From Deinococcus alpinitundrae (lineage in GTDB: Bacteria; Deinococcota; Deinococci; Deinococcales; Deinococcaceae), in contig NZ_WXZL01000029.1 in assembly GCF_009982895.1 (NCBI RefSeq), forward strand, positions 1 to 37,476: a DNA stretch of 37,476 bases, written 5' to 3'. The notes beneath the pieces were generated by a model. It was not told the origin of the DNA. It worked only from the letters and a program-made list of their open reading frames with translations, and did no database searches. Below are positions 1-6,879 of the stretch, piece by piece (position 1 is the first letter of the stretch; every line of letters begins with the position of its first letter). The position numbers and the translations under genes were made by a program.

Positions 1-408
1 CGCCACCTCTTTCCAGTCAGTGTCCTGACGCTCGACCTCGACGGTCTGAAGAAAGTGAATGATGAGGGCGGCCACGCTGTGGGTGACCGGTACCTGAAAG
101 GCTTCGCACACGCGCTGCGGGCGACGTTGCGGCGTGAGGACAGCTTGTTCCGGGTCGGGGGTGATGAGTTTATGGCGATTTTGCCGCACACCAGGCCCCA
201 GGGGTTTGAGGGCGTGCTGTTGCGAGTCCGGGAGGCAATAGCGGAGGTCCGCGTCAGTGGCTTCGACCGGGCGGACGTGAGCGCCGGCATCGCGGCGTAC
301 CCGGTCGAGGCCGGCACCCTGGATGAACTCATGCGATTGAGTGATGAACGGATGTACCAGGACAAACGCCAGCACCACCGTGAGCAAGCTGAGCGGGCAG
401 CGCTCTAG
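1..408 (+). CDS. GGDEF-domain diguanylate cyclase, 3' end only
   Basis: The reading frame is open to the left edge, so only the C-terminal part of a GGDEF domain is present. The visible part begins RHLFPVSVLTLDLDGLKKVN, the nucleotide and metal binding start of the domain. It continues to an intact GGDEF signature (RVGGDEF). The sequence RRED lies five residues before GGDEF and fits the RxxD inhibitory c-di-GMP site. The family makes cyclic di-GMP from two GTP. The residues closely match the broken GGDEF gene at 18601-20069, so the two are paralogues; the C-terminus here (AERAAL) is shorter. The stop codon TAG is also the target-site edge of the element inserted at 408, and the stop would remain if that element were removed. 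The N-terminal sensory part lies outside the window. Confidence 0.9.
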   Translation, partial: RHLFPVSVLTLDLDGLKKVNDEGGHAVGDRYLKGFAHALRATLRREDSLFRVGGDEFMAILPHTRPQGFEGVLLRVREAIAEVRVSGFDRADVSAGIAAYPVEAGTLDELMRLSDERMYQDKRQHHREQAERAAL

Positions 409-563
409 CAGGACTTTGTCACTTCTGCTGTCTAAATGGCTCAGAACCGATTGTCAGTATGGTTTCGGCAACCCGAAGACGCTCGGCGATCTGTGGACCA
501 ACGCCTATGAGGACGTTGTGGTGGTTTTCACAGAGCAACCACTGAAAGTCTTTGGCAACACTA

Positions 564-1491
564 GACCTCCTGCGAAAGTCATGCTGTCGTTGAGTTCGAG
601 TGATTACACAGCGCCGCGATGAGATTGACGCGCAAGGAGAAGCGTCGTCTCCGGTGACGGTAGACGTCCTTGAGCACGCGAAATATCTTCAACTGTCGGA
701 TGACATGTTCCACCCGCAAGCGGGTGGAGGCCAGTACACGGTTCTCCTGTCGCTCTTCTGAAGTCAGCGGATTTGCTTTCGAGTCCTTATGCGGCGTGAT
801 GGAGTGACCATGATCGTGCCAGATTCCCTGATAACCGGCATCGCCAATCAACGCCGTCTCGCGATGAACTCGCACGCCTGAGTGCCGAAAGAGTGTGAGG
901 TCATGCATGGAGCCGAAAACCGTGGCGACACACATGATCATGTGTGTCGCCACGTTGATGACCACCTGCGTTTTTAGGGTGTGGCGCTTTTTCTTGCCGC
1001 TGTACCATGCCCGCTGCTGTCTTGGGCAGAACGGCACCCGTATGGGGCCTGCCCGCTTTTTTTGGGCCGCTCACAAGGGGTTTCGGCCGCATCGATGGCG
1101 ATGATCTGGAAGACATGCTCTGCTTCCTTCAGGACCTTCTTGCCAGGCAGTCGGAACTGCCCACTGGCCATCAGGGCCGCTTCGACGCGTTCCACCGTGC
1201 GTTGCACGGTGGTTTCGTGGACGCCCCAATCGTCGCCCAGGTGAGCAAACGTGCGGTATTCCCGCCAGAACTCCAGCGTCAGGAGGAGTTGCTCAGCGAG
1301 ACTAAGTGCCGCAGGTCGCCCGGACTTCCTTTTGGTGTTTTCCCGTTCGACCAGGACGCTCTCCATCGCACAGAACGTTTCCGGGTAGATCCCAGTGCGC
1401 CGTTTGAAGCGCGTGCGGTTCATCTTCAGCGTGCGTTTCAGGCGCTCGTGGCTCATTCATGCAGTGTAGCGGCGCACTTTCGCAGGAGGTC
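564..1491 (-). mobile_element. IS5-family insertion sequence (about 928 bp)
   Basis: Perfect 16-bp terminal inverted repeats (GACCTCCTGCGAAAGT at 564-579 and its complement at 1476-1491) are flanked by TA on both sides. The element contains a two-frame DDE transposase on the minus strand. Length, repeats, TA duplication and the two-frame transposase fit the IS5 family, probably the IS427-like group. It sits inside the gene at 419-1858, and removing it with one TA restores that gene in frame. The element looks complete. Confidence 0.85.
579..1456 (-). CDS. IS5-family transposase, two frames joined by -1 frameshift
   Basis: Frame A (1456 to 974, 160 aa) holds the N-terminal DNA-binding part and the first catalytic aspartate in IAIDAAETPCERPKK. 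Frame B (ending at 579) holds YSGKKKRHTLKTQVV, the second aspartate region GDAGYQG and the C-terminal EHVIRQLKIFRVL block with the catalytic glutamate. The frames join at a run of seven A on the coding strand (1063-1057), where a -1 slip gives ERPKKKRAG and runs on without a stop. Programmed -1 frameshifting on A-runs is known in IS5-group elements, so the gene is probably functional rather than broken. A perfect 34-bp palindrome (921-954) lies within frame B. Confidence 0.8.
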
Positions 1492-1965
1492 TAATGTAGT
1501 ATTCGAAGGCGAAAAGCTCTCGTAAGACAGCTTCGATGGCACCTGCGCGGCCTTCGAATACCCAGTAATTTCCATCGTGTTTCTGACGCCCCCAGTCTTC
1601 TGTCAGTAAATACACTTGCTCATCAGGCGGCACCAGCCAAAGCAAACGATAGCCTTTTGGCTCCTTCAAGTGAAGGGTGTACTGTTCACCCTTAAAGCCT
1701 TCCCAGAGCCAGAGGCGGTCTCGTCCCTGTGCGCCATAGCTGGTAAAGGCCTCAAGGATTCGGCTGAGGATGGTGCGGTAGCGGTTTGATCGCACGGCGA
1801 CCATATCCTCTGCAGGCAGATGGAGTGCCTTCAGCGCAGCGGAAATTTCAGTCCGCATGCTTCATACAGTAAACCGCGCGAGAAGTGACAAAGTCCTACT
1901 AGCACTACTTAAACACGTATTTCCGCGGTGTAGACGGCATTCATGCGGGTCTGTCAGGCTAATGC

Positions 1966-2090
1966 ATGACCGCTCCTCGGGAAAATGTTCTGTCCTTTCG
2001 GCGCTTCCTGCGTCCCTTCCAACGCGTGCTTGGACACGCTCGACGTCGGAAATGGTGCCCGCTGTCTCTGCGGGGCTTGATATCCCCACT
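1966..2090 (+). pseudogene. Transposase N-terminal relic (IS701/IS4-like)
   Basis: A frame starting MTAPRENVLSFRRFLRPF continues through RRKWCPLSLRGLISPLER, which resembles the N-terminus of IS701/DDE_5-type transposases (a YLRGLL..GERKS-like block). After ISPLER the similarity stops and the remaining frame looks random, so only a fragment is left. The rest of 1903-2288 shows no gene I can support. Recognition is by pattern only. Confidence 0.4.
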
Positions 2091-2288
2091 TGAACGCATA
2101 CGACGGTACGTTGCAGACGTGCTGGTAGCAAGAGCAGCGTCACCGAGCCGGTCGACATGCCCCCAGCACCTATCACCACCAGGCGGCGGGCGGAATGGCC
2201 GGGATTCCACCGTGCATCGCCAAGCAGGTGACCCGGCCCATCAGGAATCGAGAAGCACCCAGGTCGTTACGCCAGTAACATAAGCAGC

Positions 2289-2699
2289 ATGAACCTGACC
2301 ATTCACCAGACGTTCTTACCGCACACCGACCCGGACGCCTCCCTGGCCTTCTACCGCGACACCCTCGGCTTCGAGGTCCGGGGCGATGTCGAGTACGGCG
2401 GCCTGCACTGGATCACGGTCGGCTCCGCCGACCAGCCCGGGACGTCCATCGTCCTGTACCCGCCGACGGCGACGCCCGGCGTCACCGACGACGAGCGCCG
2501 GACCATCGCCGAGATGATGGCCAAGGGCAGCTACGCCACCCTGATCCTGGCCACCCCGGATCTCGATGCCACCTTCGAGGGGGTGCAGGCCAGCGACGCC
2601 GAAGTGGTTCAGGAACCGACCGTTCAACCCTACGGTGTGCGCGACTGCGCTTTGCGTGATCCGGCCGGCAACCTGATCCGCATTCAGGAGCGGTCCTGA
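2289..2699 (+). CDS. VOC-family (glyoxalase/bleomycin-resistance fold) protein
   Basis: A 136-aa protein with the vicinal-oxygen-chelate pattern. The N-terminal beta-alpha-beta unit contains the usual DPDASLAFYRDTLGFEVRG segment, and the C-terminal repeat ends ALRDPAGNLIRIQE, where the conserved metal-binding glutamate lies. Members are metal-dependent lyases, dioxygenases, or drug-binding proteins; the substrate cannot be told here. Its stop overlaps or nearly abuts the next gene, so the two are probably co-transcribed and coupled. Full length for the family. Confidence 0.85.
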   Translation: MNLTIHQTFLPHTDPDASLAFYRDTLGFEVRGDVEYGGLHWITVGSADQPGTSIVLYPPTATPGVTDDERRTIAEMMAKGSYATLILATPDLDATFEGVQASDAEVVQEPTVQPYGVRDCALRDPAGNLIRIQERS

Positions 2700-2713
2700 G
2701 CGCGCTCGACCGA

Positions 2714-3103
2714 TTGCTCGGGCGCTGGGCGTTCACCATGCACCACACGTCCCGCACCGAACCCATCAGCGGCCAGCTGCGCTACGAACGGGTGCTTGGC
2801 GGGGCGTTTGTGATGCAGCACTGGAGCGACGACCATCCCGACTTTCCCGATGCCCTGTCGCTGCTCTCGGAGACGCAGTCTCATTATTTCGACGTGCGGG
2901 GCATCGTCCGGATGTTCGACCTCAGGCTCGATGATGCCGGTTGGACGATGGTGCATCTGGAAAGAGACTTCTCCCAGCGCTTCAAGACGCGCTTTGAGGG
3001 TGCAGATGCTCTGCAGGGCACCGGGGAAGCCTCGTCCGACGGTGGAATCACCTGGCGGCCCGACTTCACGATCACCTCCCGACGCGTGCCCGAAGGGATC
3101 TAG
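2714..3103 (+). CDS. Lipocalin-like (DUF1579-type) protein
   Basis: A predicted 129-aa cytosolic protein. LLGRWAFTMHH followed by YERVLGGAFVMQHW resembles small calycin/DUF1579-like proteins, in which a GxW near the N-terminus and a G(G)xF motif start beta strands. The start is uncertain: TTG at 2714 is used here, but the frame is open further upstream. A CTG at 2696 overlaps the TGA of the VOC gene and has AGGAG 4-5 nt before it, giving the N-terminus (M)SALDRLLGRW. The tight junction suggests one operon with the VOC gene. Ligand and function are unknown. Confidence 0.65.
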   Translation: MLGRWAFTMHHTSRTEPISGQLRYERVLGGAFVMQHWSDDHPDFPDALSLLSETQSHYFDVRGIVRMFDLRLDDAGWTMVHLERDFSQRFKTRFEGADALQGTGEASSDGGITWRPDFTITSRRVPEGI

Positions 3104-3158
3104 AGGAAGCTGGCGGCAGAGCAAGACGCCGTGATCCACCCCAACAGGAGGAATCACC

Positions 3159-3629
3159 ATGACGACCAAGACCAAAACAACAGCGAAGACAGCAGACCAA
3201 TCATCCGTAGGCTTCACGGACGAGGAACGAGCGGCCATGAAGGTGCGTTCCAGCGAGCTGAAGGCGGAGAAGGGGCGCGGTTCGCGGGCCGCTAAGGGAG
3301 ACGGGGAAAGCGAGGTGCTGGCCAAGATCGCCGAGATGGCAGACGCAGATCGCGTTCTGGGCGAGCAGCTCCACGCACTGATCCTGGCCAGCGCGCCGGT
3401 CCTGACCCCGAAGCTGTGGTACGGCATGCCTGCCTACGCCAGGGACGGCAAGATCGTCTGCTTCTTCCAGAGCGCCCAGAAGTTCAAGACAAGGTACGCG
3501 ACGCTGGGCTTCAGCGACGCGGCCACACTCGATGAGGGCACGCTCTGGCCCACCACCTTCGCGCTGACGACACTCACTGCCGACGATGTGGCCAGAATCG
3601 GCGCCCTCGTGAAGCAGGCAGTGGGCTGA
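3159..3629 (+). CDS. DUF1801-family protein
   Basis: A 156-aa protein with a strong ribosome site (AGGAGG, 3147-3152) in front of ATG. The N-terminal 60 residues are polar, lysine-rich and probably disordered ([14 protein letters not shown]). The C-terminal part has the DUF1801/YdhG signature: [20 protein letters not shown] followed by [17 protein letters not shown]. Proteins of this fold have been linked to iron handling (Fra/YdhG-like), but for this member only family membership can be stated. It lies 55 bp downstream of the lipocalin-like gene, so it may have its own initiation within the same transcript. Confidence 0.8.
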   Translation: MTTKTKTTAKTADQSSVGFTDEERAAMKVRSSELKAEKGRGSRAAKGDGESEVLAKIAEMADADRVLGEQLHALILASAPVLTPKLWYGMPAYARDGKIVCFFQSAQKFKTRYATLGFSDAATLDEGTLWPTTFALTTLTADDVARIGALVKQAVG

Positions 3630-3651
3630 GAACAGCCATCATCTCCTGAGG

Positions 3652-3986
3652 TTGCTCGCTGCCCTGACGGTCCTTCTCTCCACCTTCTCTCTCGCCCTCC
3701 AGGCCACCACGACCAGCAACGCCAATCTCCGTAGCGGCCCCAGTGCCAGTGCGAAGGTCCTGACGATTATCCCCAGGTCCACCCTGGTGAATGTCGGCAC
3801 CTGCACCGCCTGGTGCCCCGTCACTTTCAGCGGCAAGTAAGGCTACGTCTAGAAAACGGTCCTGGCGCTGAAGGCCCCGCTCATCCCAACGTTGCCAGTC
3901 ACGACGTCCAGCAGCGGCACCTACACCAACGTGGACGGGCAGCAGATCCAGCGCCCTGTCATGGCCGATACCAAGCCCGAGGGCGC
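3652..3986 (+). pseudogene. Exported SH3b-DUF3761 protein, broken 5' half
   Basis: The first segment encodes a hydrophobic signal-like start (LLAALTVLLSTFSLALQA) and an SH3b repeat (NANLRSGPSASAKVLTIIPR). In-frame stops follow: TAA at 3838-3840 and TAG shortly after, inside GKxGYVxKTVLALKA. The frame then resumes with TYTNVDGQQIQRPV and stops matching at KPEGA, where foreign DNA begins. SH3b followed by DUF3761 is a recurrent architecture of small exported proteins. The remaining 3' part is found at 4983-5153, so the gene is both decayed and split. Confidence 0.65.
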
Positions 3987-3992
3987 GTTCCC

Positions 3993-4771
3993 TCAGTTAA
4001 GAAGTTCCGCTCTCTTGACCGCGTACATTCGCCTATCTGCCAAGCTCAACACTGCCCGAGCATCCTCGCACTCATGCCGCCACGCAATCCCAATGGCTGC
4101 GCTGACGTCATCGACAAAAGGAATTTGCAGACGGTCCATCGCCCAGACGGAGAACGCTGCCGGCGACAGCACGCTGTGACACATCAGGACGACAAACTCA
4201 TCGCCGCCCAGGCGGTAAACCTGAGCGCGTTCATGCGTCACACGCGAGAGCCAGACCCCGTACCCCCGCAGGAGCGAGTCGCCCAGCGCGTGCCCGAACT
4301 TGTCGTTCAGCGCTTTGAACCCATTCAGGTCGATGAAGACTACGACAAAGTCTTCGTGCGCCGCTTCCGCCGCTTCCGCATCTGCGTCAAAAGCACGTTG
4401 ATTGCCCAGCCCAGTCAGCGGGTCGGTCAGGGCTGCGTGACGAAGGTTTGACAGTTGATCACTCAACTGGAGCTTCTCATTCAAGACGTCCAGGTACAGC
4501 AGTCTCAACCCAAGCATGGCCTGCACCGAAGCGAGCAAGGGTGCGGCTGGCGTCCATCCGAGCATGTAGTTCGGCGCACCCGGCAAAGGAACAGGCTTAC
4601 CCTCTTCATATGAGGTGCCAGACCAACCCTGCAATGCCAAGGTTCCGTTCTCCTGACGCCACAGCGTCAGCCCCGTCAAGAACCTTGCACCAGTTGATCC
4701 AGGAGTTGCTGCTGGGACTCAGCAACCGCCAGGGTCAACAACAGCGCTTCATGCTCTGCTCGACTCCACAT
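3993..4771 (-). pseudogene. GGDEF protein with frameshift near the N-terminus
   Basis: The main frame (4679 to 3993, 228 aa from a TTG) has a GAF-like N-terminal remnant (LTLWRQENGTLALQGWSG), a helix and a complete GGDEF domain with signature RLGGDEF. The residues before it (HERA) lack the RxxD inhibitory site. The likely true start is an ATG at 4771, preceded at 6 nt by a TAAAAT -10 box. This frame reads MWSRAEHEALLLTLAVAESQ, reaches ...QLVQGS, and hits TGA at 4676-4678. A shift of one base there enters the GGDEF frame (...LTGLTLWR), so a one-base deletion is probable. The cyclase domain itself is intact and could still be made from an internal start. Confidence 0.7.
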
Positions 4772-4777
4772 CTACTG

Positions 4778-4783
4778 ATTTTA
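4778..4783 (-). promoter_or_regulatory. Leaderless -10 box for the GGDEF gene at 4771
   Basis: TAAAAT on the minus strand ends 6 nt before the ATG at 4771, matching the leaderless TANNNT-N6-ATG layout seen at other genes in this window. It supports 4771 as the original start. Nothing else is evident between 4784 and 4980. Confidence 0.5.
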
Positions 4784-4982
4784 CGTTGCGGCTACCCGCC
4801 TGAAGAAGTGGTACGTAGCTTCCATGAAGTCACGATGTATGGTCGGGTCTGGTGAGCGGCTTGAGTTGCGTCAGCAGCGCGGAAAGTCAACACGTTGAAA
4901 CGGAGTACCGAAAACGCTTGTCAGATAGCTGCAAACAGCTTAAGCAACTCAGAGGCACCCCGGACGTCTTCTCAGACGATAG

Positions 4983-5153
4983 GGCGCTACTGCGATTATT
5001 CCAAGGAACTGATACTTCAACACCCACTGGCGCGTCACCTGCTCCCACCACGGCGGCGTGGCGAGCTGGTACCAAGGAAGACAAAAGCCCGCACTCCCTC
5101 TGCTGCTCGCGCTGACCATCCTCACTTCAGGCAGGTTGAGCATGGCAAGCTGA
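4983..5153 (+). pseudogene. SH3b-DUF3761 protein, displaced 3' part
   Basis: After GATA the frame has a stop (TGA), then reads YFNTHWRVTCSHHGGVASWY, the diagnostic DUF3761 ending (TCSHHGGVxxW). It continues for about 25 non-conserved residues to a TGA at 5151-5153. With 3652-3986 it makes up one decayed gene split by the inserted GGDEF segment. Confidence 0.6.
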
Positions 5154-5190
5154 TGACGGATGATTTTCTTTGACTGGGAATAGGATGGAG

Positions 5191-5217
5191 CGTGAGCGGG
5201 TGCTGGCGGTCTGAAAT
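5191..5217 (+). repeat. Intergenic repeat copy 1
   Basis: Reads CGTGAGCGGGTGCTGGCGGT then CTGAAAT. Related copies lie at 5537-5565 and 5941-5969, each in the gap between small genes of the 5.2-6.2 kb cluster. The shared core is GCTGGCGGTCTGGAAT or close to it. The role is unknown. Confidence 0.6.
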
Positions 5218-5268
5218 GACTGAAGTCATGCCACTCAGATACCGCTGAGCTGGAGAGGGAGAAAACGC

Positions 5269-5541
5269 GTGACGCAGCCCATGATCCTGACTGAAGCGAC
5301 CCTCCAGGCCATTCTAGATTTGCAAGAACAGTCGCTCATCGTGGGCGACCCTGTCGTCAAGGTCGAACAAGAAGGTTATTTCAACGAGGTGACCTTGAAC
5401 GTTCAGATGCCGCTGCCTTTGTTCCGCCTCAACAAAAACCTCGACTTGGTGTACCAGACACTAGAGGACACCAGCACCAAGACCTACAGGATCGTCGTCG
5501 AGGTCACGCCCTACGAGCCGCTCGGCTGGGACGAAGCGTGA
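5269..5541 (+). CDS. Hypothetical 90-aa protein
   Basis: The GTG start at 5269 is preceded by a purine-rich GAGGGAGA at about 8 nt, a reasonable ribosome site. The product is acidic and soluble, with a valine-rich strand pattern (VVKVEQEGYFNEVTLNVQMP and TYRIVVEVTPYEPL) suggesting a small beta-rich fold. No family recognised. It sits between two copies of the local intergenic repeat. Confidence 0.65.
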   Translation: MTQPMILTEATLQAILDLQEQSLIVGDPVVKVEQEGYFNEVTLNVQMPLPLFRLNKNLDLVYQTLEDTSTKTYRIVVEVTPYEPLGWDEA

Positions 5542-5565
5542 GCGCGTCATGGCGGTCTGGAATGC
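5537..5565 (+). repeat. Intergenic repeat copy 2
   Basis: Reads GCGTGAGCGCGTCATGGCGG then TCTGGAATG. It overlaps the last codons and stop of the gene at 5269-5541. It matches the copies at 5191 and 5941 apart from a few bases. Confidence 0.6.
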
Positions 5566-5679
5566 TTAATCAATAGCTGCCGAAAGCCCCTTGTCAGTCC
5601 AGGCATGGCACCGTGAGGGCATGAAAAACCAGTTGGGTCACCTTCTTGAAACGGTCTGTCGCCGCTCGGCAACCCGGCA

Positions 5680-5919
5680 ATGAGTCCATCCATGACGAGA
5701 AAAGGGATGATTCTGAATAGACAGGTCATGGATGCAGAAATTCCCGCAGTCGTGCGCCTGGCCGTCTTGCAGCGCGACGAAGCGCAATGCAGTGAATGCG
5801 GCACAACGAACACCCTTCGTTTTCAACACATCATCCCACCAGACCAGGGCGGTGCAGCGGTGCTGAAGAACCTACAGGTCCTGTGCGCCACCTGCGCGGC
5901 AAGAGTCGCGGCACAGTGA
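5680..5919 (+). CDS. Small HNH-nuclease-like protein
   Basis: The core has the HNH layout: CSECG, then LRFQHIIPPDQGG, then NLQVLCATC, giving two CxxC pairs for a structural zinc and a histidine in the position of the catalytic His-Asn-His block. The usual DHI is QHI here. HNH proteins are metal-dependent nucleases found in phages, restriction systems and mobile introns. The true start is uncertain: ATGs lie at 5680, 5695, 5707 and 5728, and the one at 5707 has AAAAGGG just before it. At under 80 aa it is close to a bare HNH domain. Confidence 0.65.
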   Translation: MSPSMTRKGMILNRQVMDAEIPAVVRLAVLQRDEAQCSECGTTNTLRFQHIIPPDQGGAAVLKNLQVLCATCAARVAAQ

Positions 5920-5940
5920 GCCGGTGAGGACGGTGAGCTG

Positions 5941-5969
5941 GTGACGCGCGTGCTGGCGGTCTGGAATAC
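5941..5969 (+). repeat. Intergenic repeat copy 3
   Basis: Reads GTGACGCGCGTGCTGGCGGT then CTGGAATAC. Third member of the local repeat family, located just upstream of the gene at 5996. Confidence 0.6.
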
Positions 5970-5995
5970 CTGAGCGGGACTGAGAGGGGACGTCA

Positions 5996-6172
5996 ATGGA
6001 TCACGATGAGCTGGTGAGGCCCGCTGACGCCGAAACAATCTGGTTGCAGATCGAGCATCTTCAGGACCAGGCTGAAGAGTTTGAGCTCCAACACATGGAC
6101 CTCCGCCCTTGGGACTTCGAGCTCAAAGCCATTCGGGCAGAAAAAGAATGGCGACGGGAGCATGGGAGATGA
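5996..6172 (+). CDS. Hypothetical 58-aa acidic protein
   Basis: ATG at 5996 has GAGAGGGG 6-7 nt upstream. The product begins MDHDELVRPADAETIWLQIE and is rich in Glu, Gln and aromatic residues. It is predicted to be helical (EHLQDQAEEFELQH). No family recognised. A hairpin follows 20 bp after the stop, which supports a real transcription unit ending here. Confidence 0.6.
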   Translation: MDHDELVRPADAETIWLQIEHLQDQAEEFELQHMDLRPWDFELKAIRAEKEWRREHGR

Positions 6173-6189
6173 CGTGCTGCACTTCTGCC

Positions 6190-6213
6190 GCCCGCCTCAG
6201 CGCGGGCTTTTGC
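6190..6213 (+). terminator. Probable rho-independent terminator
   Basis: A CCCGC/GCGGG stem followed by CTTTTG, 20 bp after the stop of the gene at 5996-6172. Short T-tract, so a moderate candidate. Confidence 0.5.
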
Positions 6214-6225
6214 ATGCCACGAGAC

Positions 6226-6254
6226 TATATACAACTTGAATATCCTTGTATATA
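6226..6254. repeat. 9-bp inverted repeat, AT-rich
   Basis: TATATACAA (6226-6234) and TTGTATATA (6246-6254) are perfect complements with an 11-nt spacer, in an AT-rich island inside GC-rich DNA. It lies 3' of the minus-strand operon ending at 6263 and may be a protein-binding site or part of a terminator. Confidence 0.45.
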
Positions 6255-6262
6255 TGCCTTGC

Positions 6263-6568
6263 TCAATCGTCTTCCACATGCAATTCGTCGAGCAAGCCTT
6301 CCCCTTCAGACGTCAGGGTGTAGCGCTGGACGTTCCCGTCGAGCTGCCCCTGATGACGCTTCAAAAACCCATGGTTGGCCAGCGTCTTGAGCGCCATCGT
6401 GATGCTGGACTTGTCGCACAGCCGCAGCCCTCGGCGGGTCGCCAGTTCTTCCAGCTCGAACCAGTGGCGCGGCGTTGCGGAGGCCACCGCCAGAAGCTGG
6501 TGCGCGACTGAGCCTGGCACAAAGCTGCGCCGCCCTCTGTCTCCAGGTTCCTGAAATTTGTCCCTCAC
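6263..6568 (-). CDS. Winged-helix DNA-binding protein (second of a pair)
   Basis: A 101-aa protein with a MarR-like winged-helix pattern: HQLLAVASATPRHWFELEEL (helix 1-2), a recognition region in KSSITMALKTLANHGFLKRH, then a wing and VQRYTLTSEGEGLLDEL. The GTG start overlaps the TGA of the upstream gene by 4 bp (GTGA), so translation is coupled. It resembles the upstream 104-aa protein in layout, suggesting an old tandem duplication. Last gene of a three-gene minus-strand operon. The target is unknown; autoregulation through the palindromes at 7662-7754 is a guess. Confidence 0.7.
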   Translation of the reverse strand: MRDKFQEPGDRGRRSFVPGSVAHQLLAVASATPRHWFELEELATRRGLRLCDKSSITMALKTLANHGFLKRHQGQLDGNVQRYTLTSEGEGLLDELHVEDD

Positions 6569-6879
6569 GCCTGACCACCGCCTTTCTCTACTGTCTCACT
6601 CGAAGGAAGGGTCTCCCTGAAACGCTCTCCGGCGGGCGTAATGACATATGTCTGCGCTACGCCTCTCTTTCCATGACGAGCGATCAGCCCCTCAGCGAAC
6701 AGCGCCTGCAGCGCGGTGTGCAAGCTCCGGCGACCAGAGAGGAGCAGCTGTTGGCTCGATGCCAGGAATTCCAGCCGTCTGCCGCTATAAGGCACTTCGG
6801 ATGCGACCGCGAGGAGCTTCAAAGCGAGCGCCCACACTTCAGAAGAATGTGTTGCAGAGCCTTGGGCCTTAACACCCAA
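6565..6879 (-). CDS. Winged-helix DNA-binding protein (first of a pair)
   Basis: A 104-aa wHTH protein: ALALKLLAVASEVPYSGRRL, recognition region RRSLHTALQALFAEGLIARH, wing and strand AQTYVITPAGERF. The likely TTG start at 6879 lies inside the 3' end of the preceding gene (11-bp overlap), and its stop overlaps the start of the next gene. The order hypothetical-wHTH-wHTH indicates a single regulatory or plasmid-maintenance operon. Confidence 0.7.
   Translation of the reverse strand: MGVKAQGSATHSSEVWALALKLLAVASEVPYSGRRLEFLASSQQLLLSGRRSLHTALQALFAEGLIARHGKRGVAQTYVITPAGERFRETLPSSETVEKGGGQA

Larger units (their letters stand above)
419..1858 (-). pseudogene. Passenger gene (DUF6756-like) interrupted by IS5 element
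   Basis: The 5' part (1858 to 1492) encodes MRTEISAALKALHLPAEDMV and onward to a block ending FAFEYYI, where the IS5-family element begins. Removing 564-1491 and one TA copy joins the frame to SVAKDFQWLLCENHHNVLIG and runs to a TGA at 419-421, giving a predicted intact product of about 169 aa. The WLLCENHHNVLIGVG segment resembles, from memory, proteins annotated as DUF6756; the function is unknown. In the present arrangement the frame reads into the IS and stops at 1457, so the product would be a 133-aa fusion with an 11-residue IS-encoded tail. Confidence 0.7.
408..1899. mobile_element. TIR-bounded cassette carrying a passenger gene
   Basis: A 19-bp inverted repeat bounds this segment: GCAGGACTTTGTCACTTCT at 408-426 and its complement with one mismatch at 1881-1899. 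Both outer edges show the dinucleotide TA, and more widely CTAG, consistent with a target duplication. Apart from a nested IS5-family element (564-1491), the only gene inside is the interrupted gene at 419-1858, and its stop codon lies within the left repeat. Without the nested IS the unit is about 560 bp. It therefore looks like a non-autonomous, MITE-like cassette moved by a transposase encoded elsewhere. The family is not identified; TA duplications are typical of IS630/Tc1 and some IS5 groups. Confidence 0.65.
3987..4980. other. Inserted 994-bp segment carrying a GGDEF gene
   Basis: The segment separates the two halves of the SH3b-DUF3761 gene. The 7-mer AGGGCGC lies directly before it (3980-3986) and again directly after (4981-4987). 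Collapsing it onto one 7-mer rejoins the two halves as ...PEGATA, the expected DUF3761 reading. This is what a target-site duplication looks like. I see no convincing terminal inverted repeats and no transposase, so the mechanism is open. The only gene inside is the minus-strand GGDEF gene, whose stop lies 6 bp from the left junction. Confidence 0.5.

Noticed and set aside
4852..5115. 87-codon plus-strand frame
   Set aside because: Spans the junction of the inserted segment; the DUF3761 ending is read in a different frame of the same DNA.
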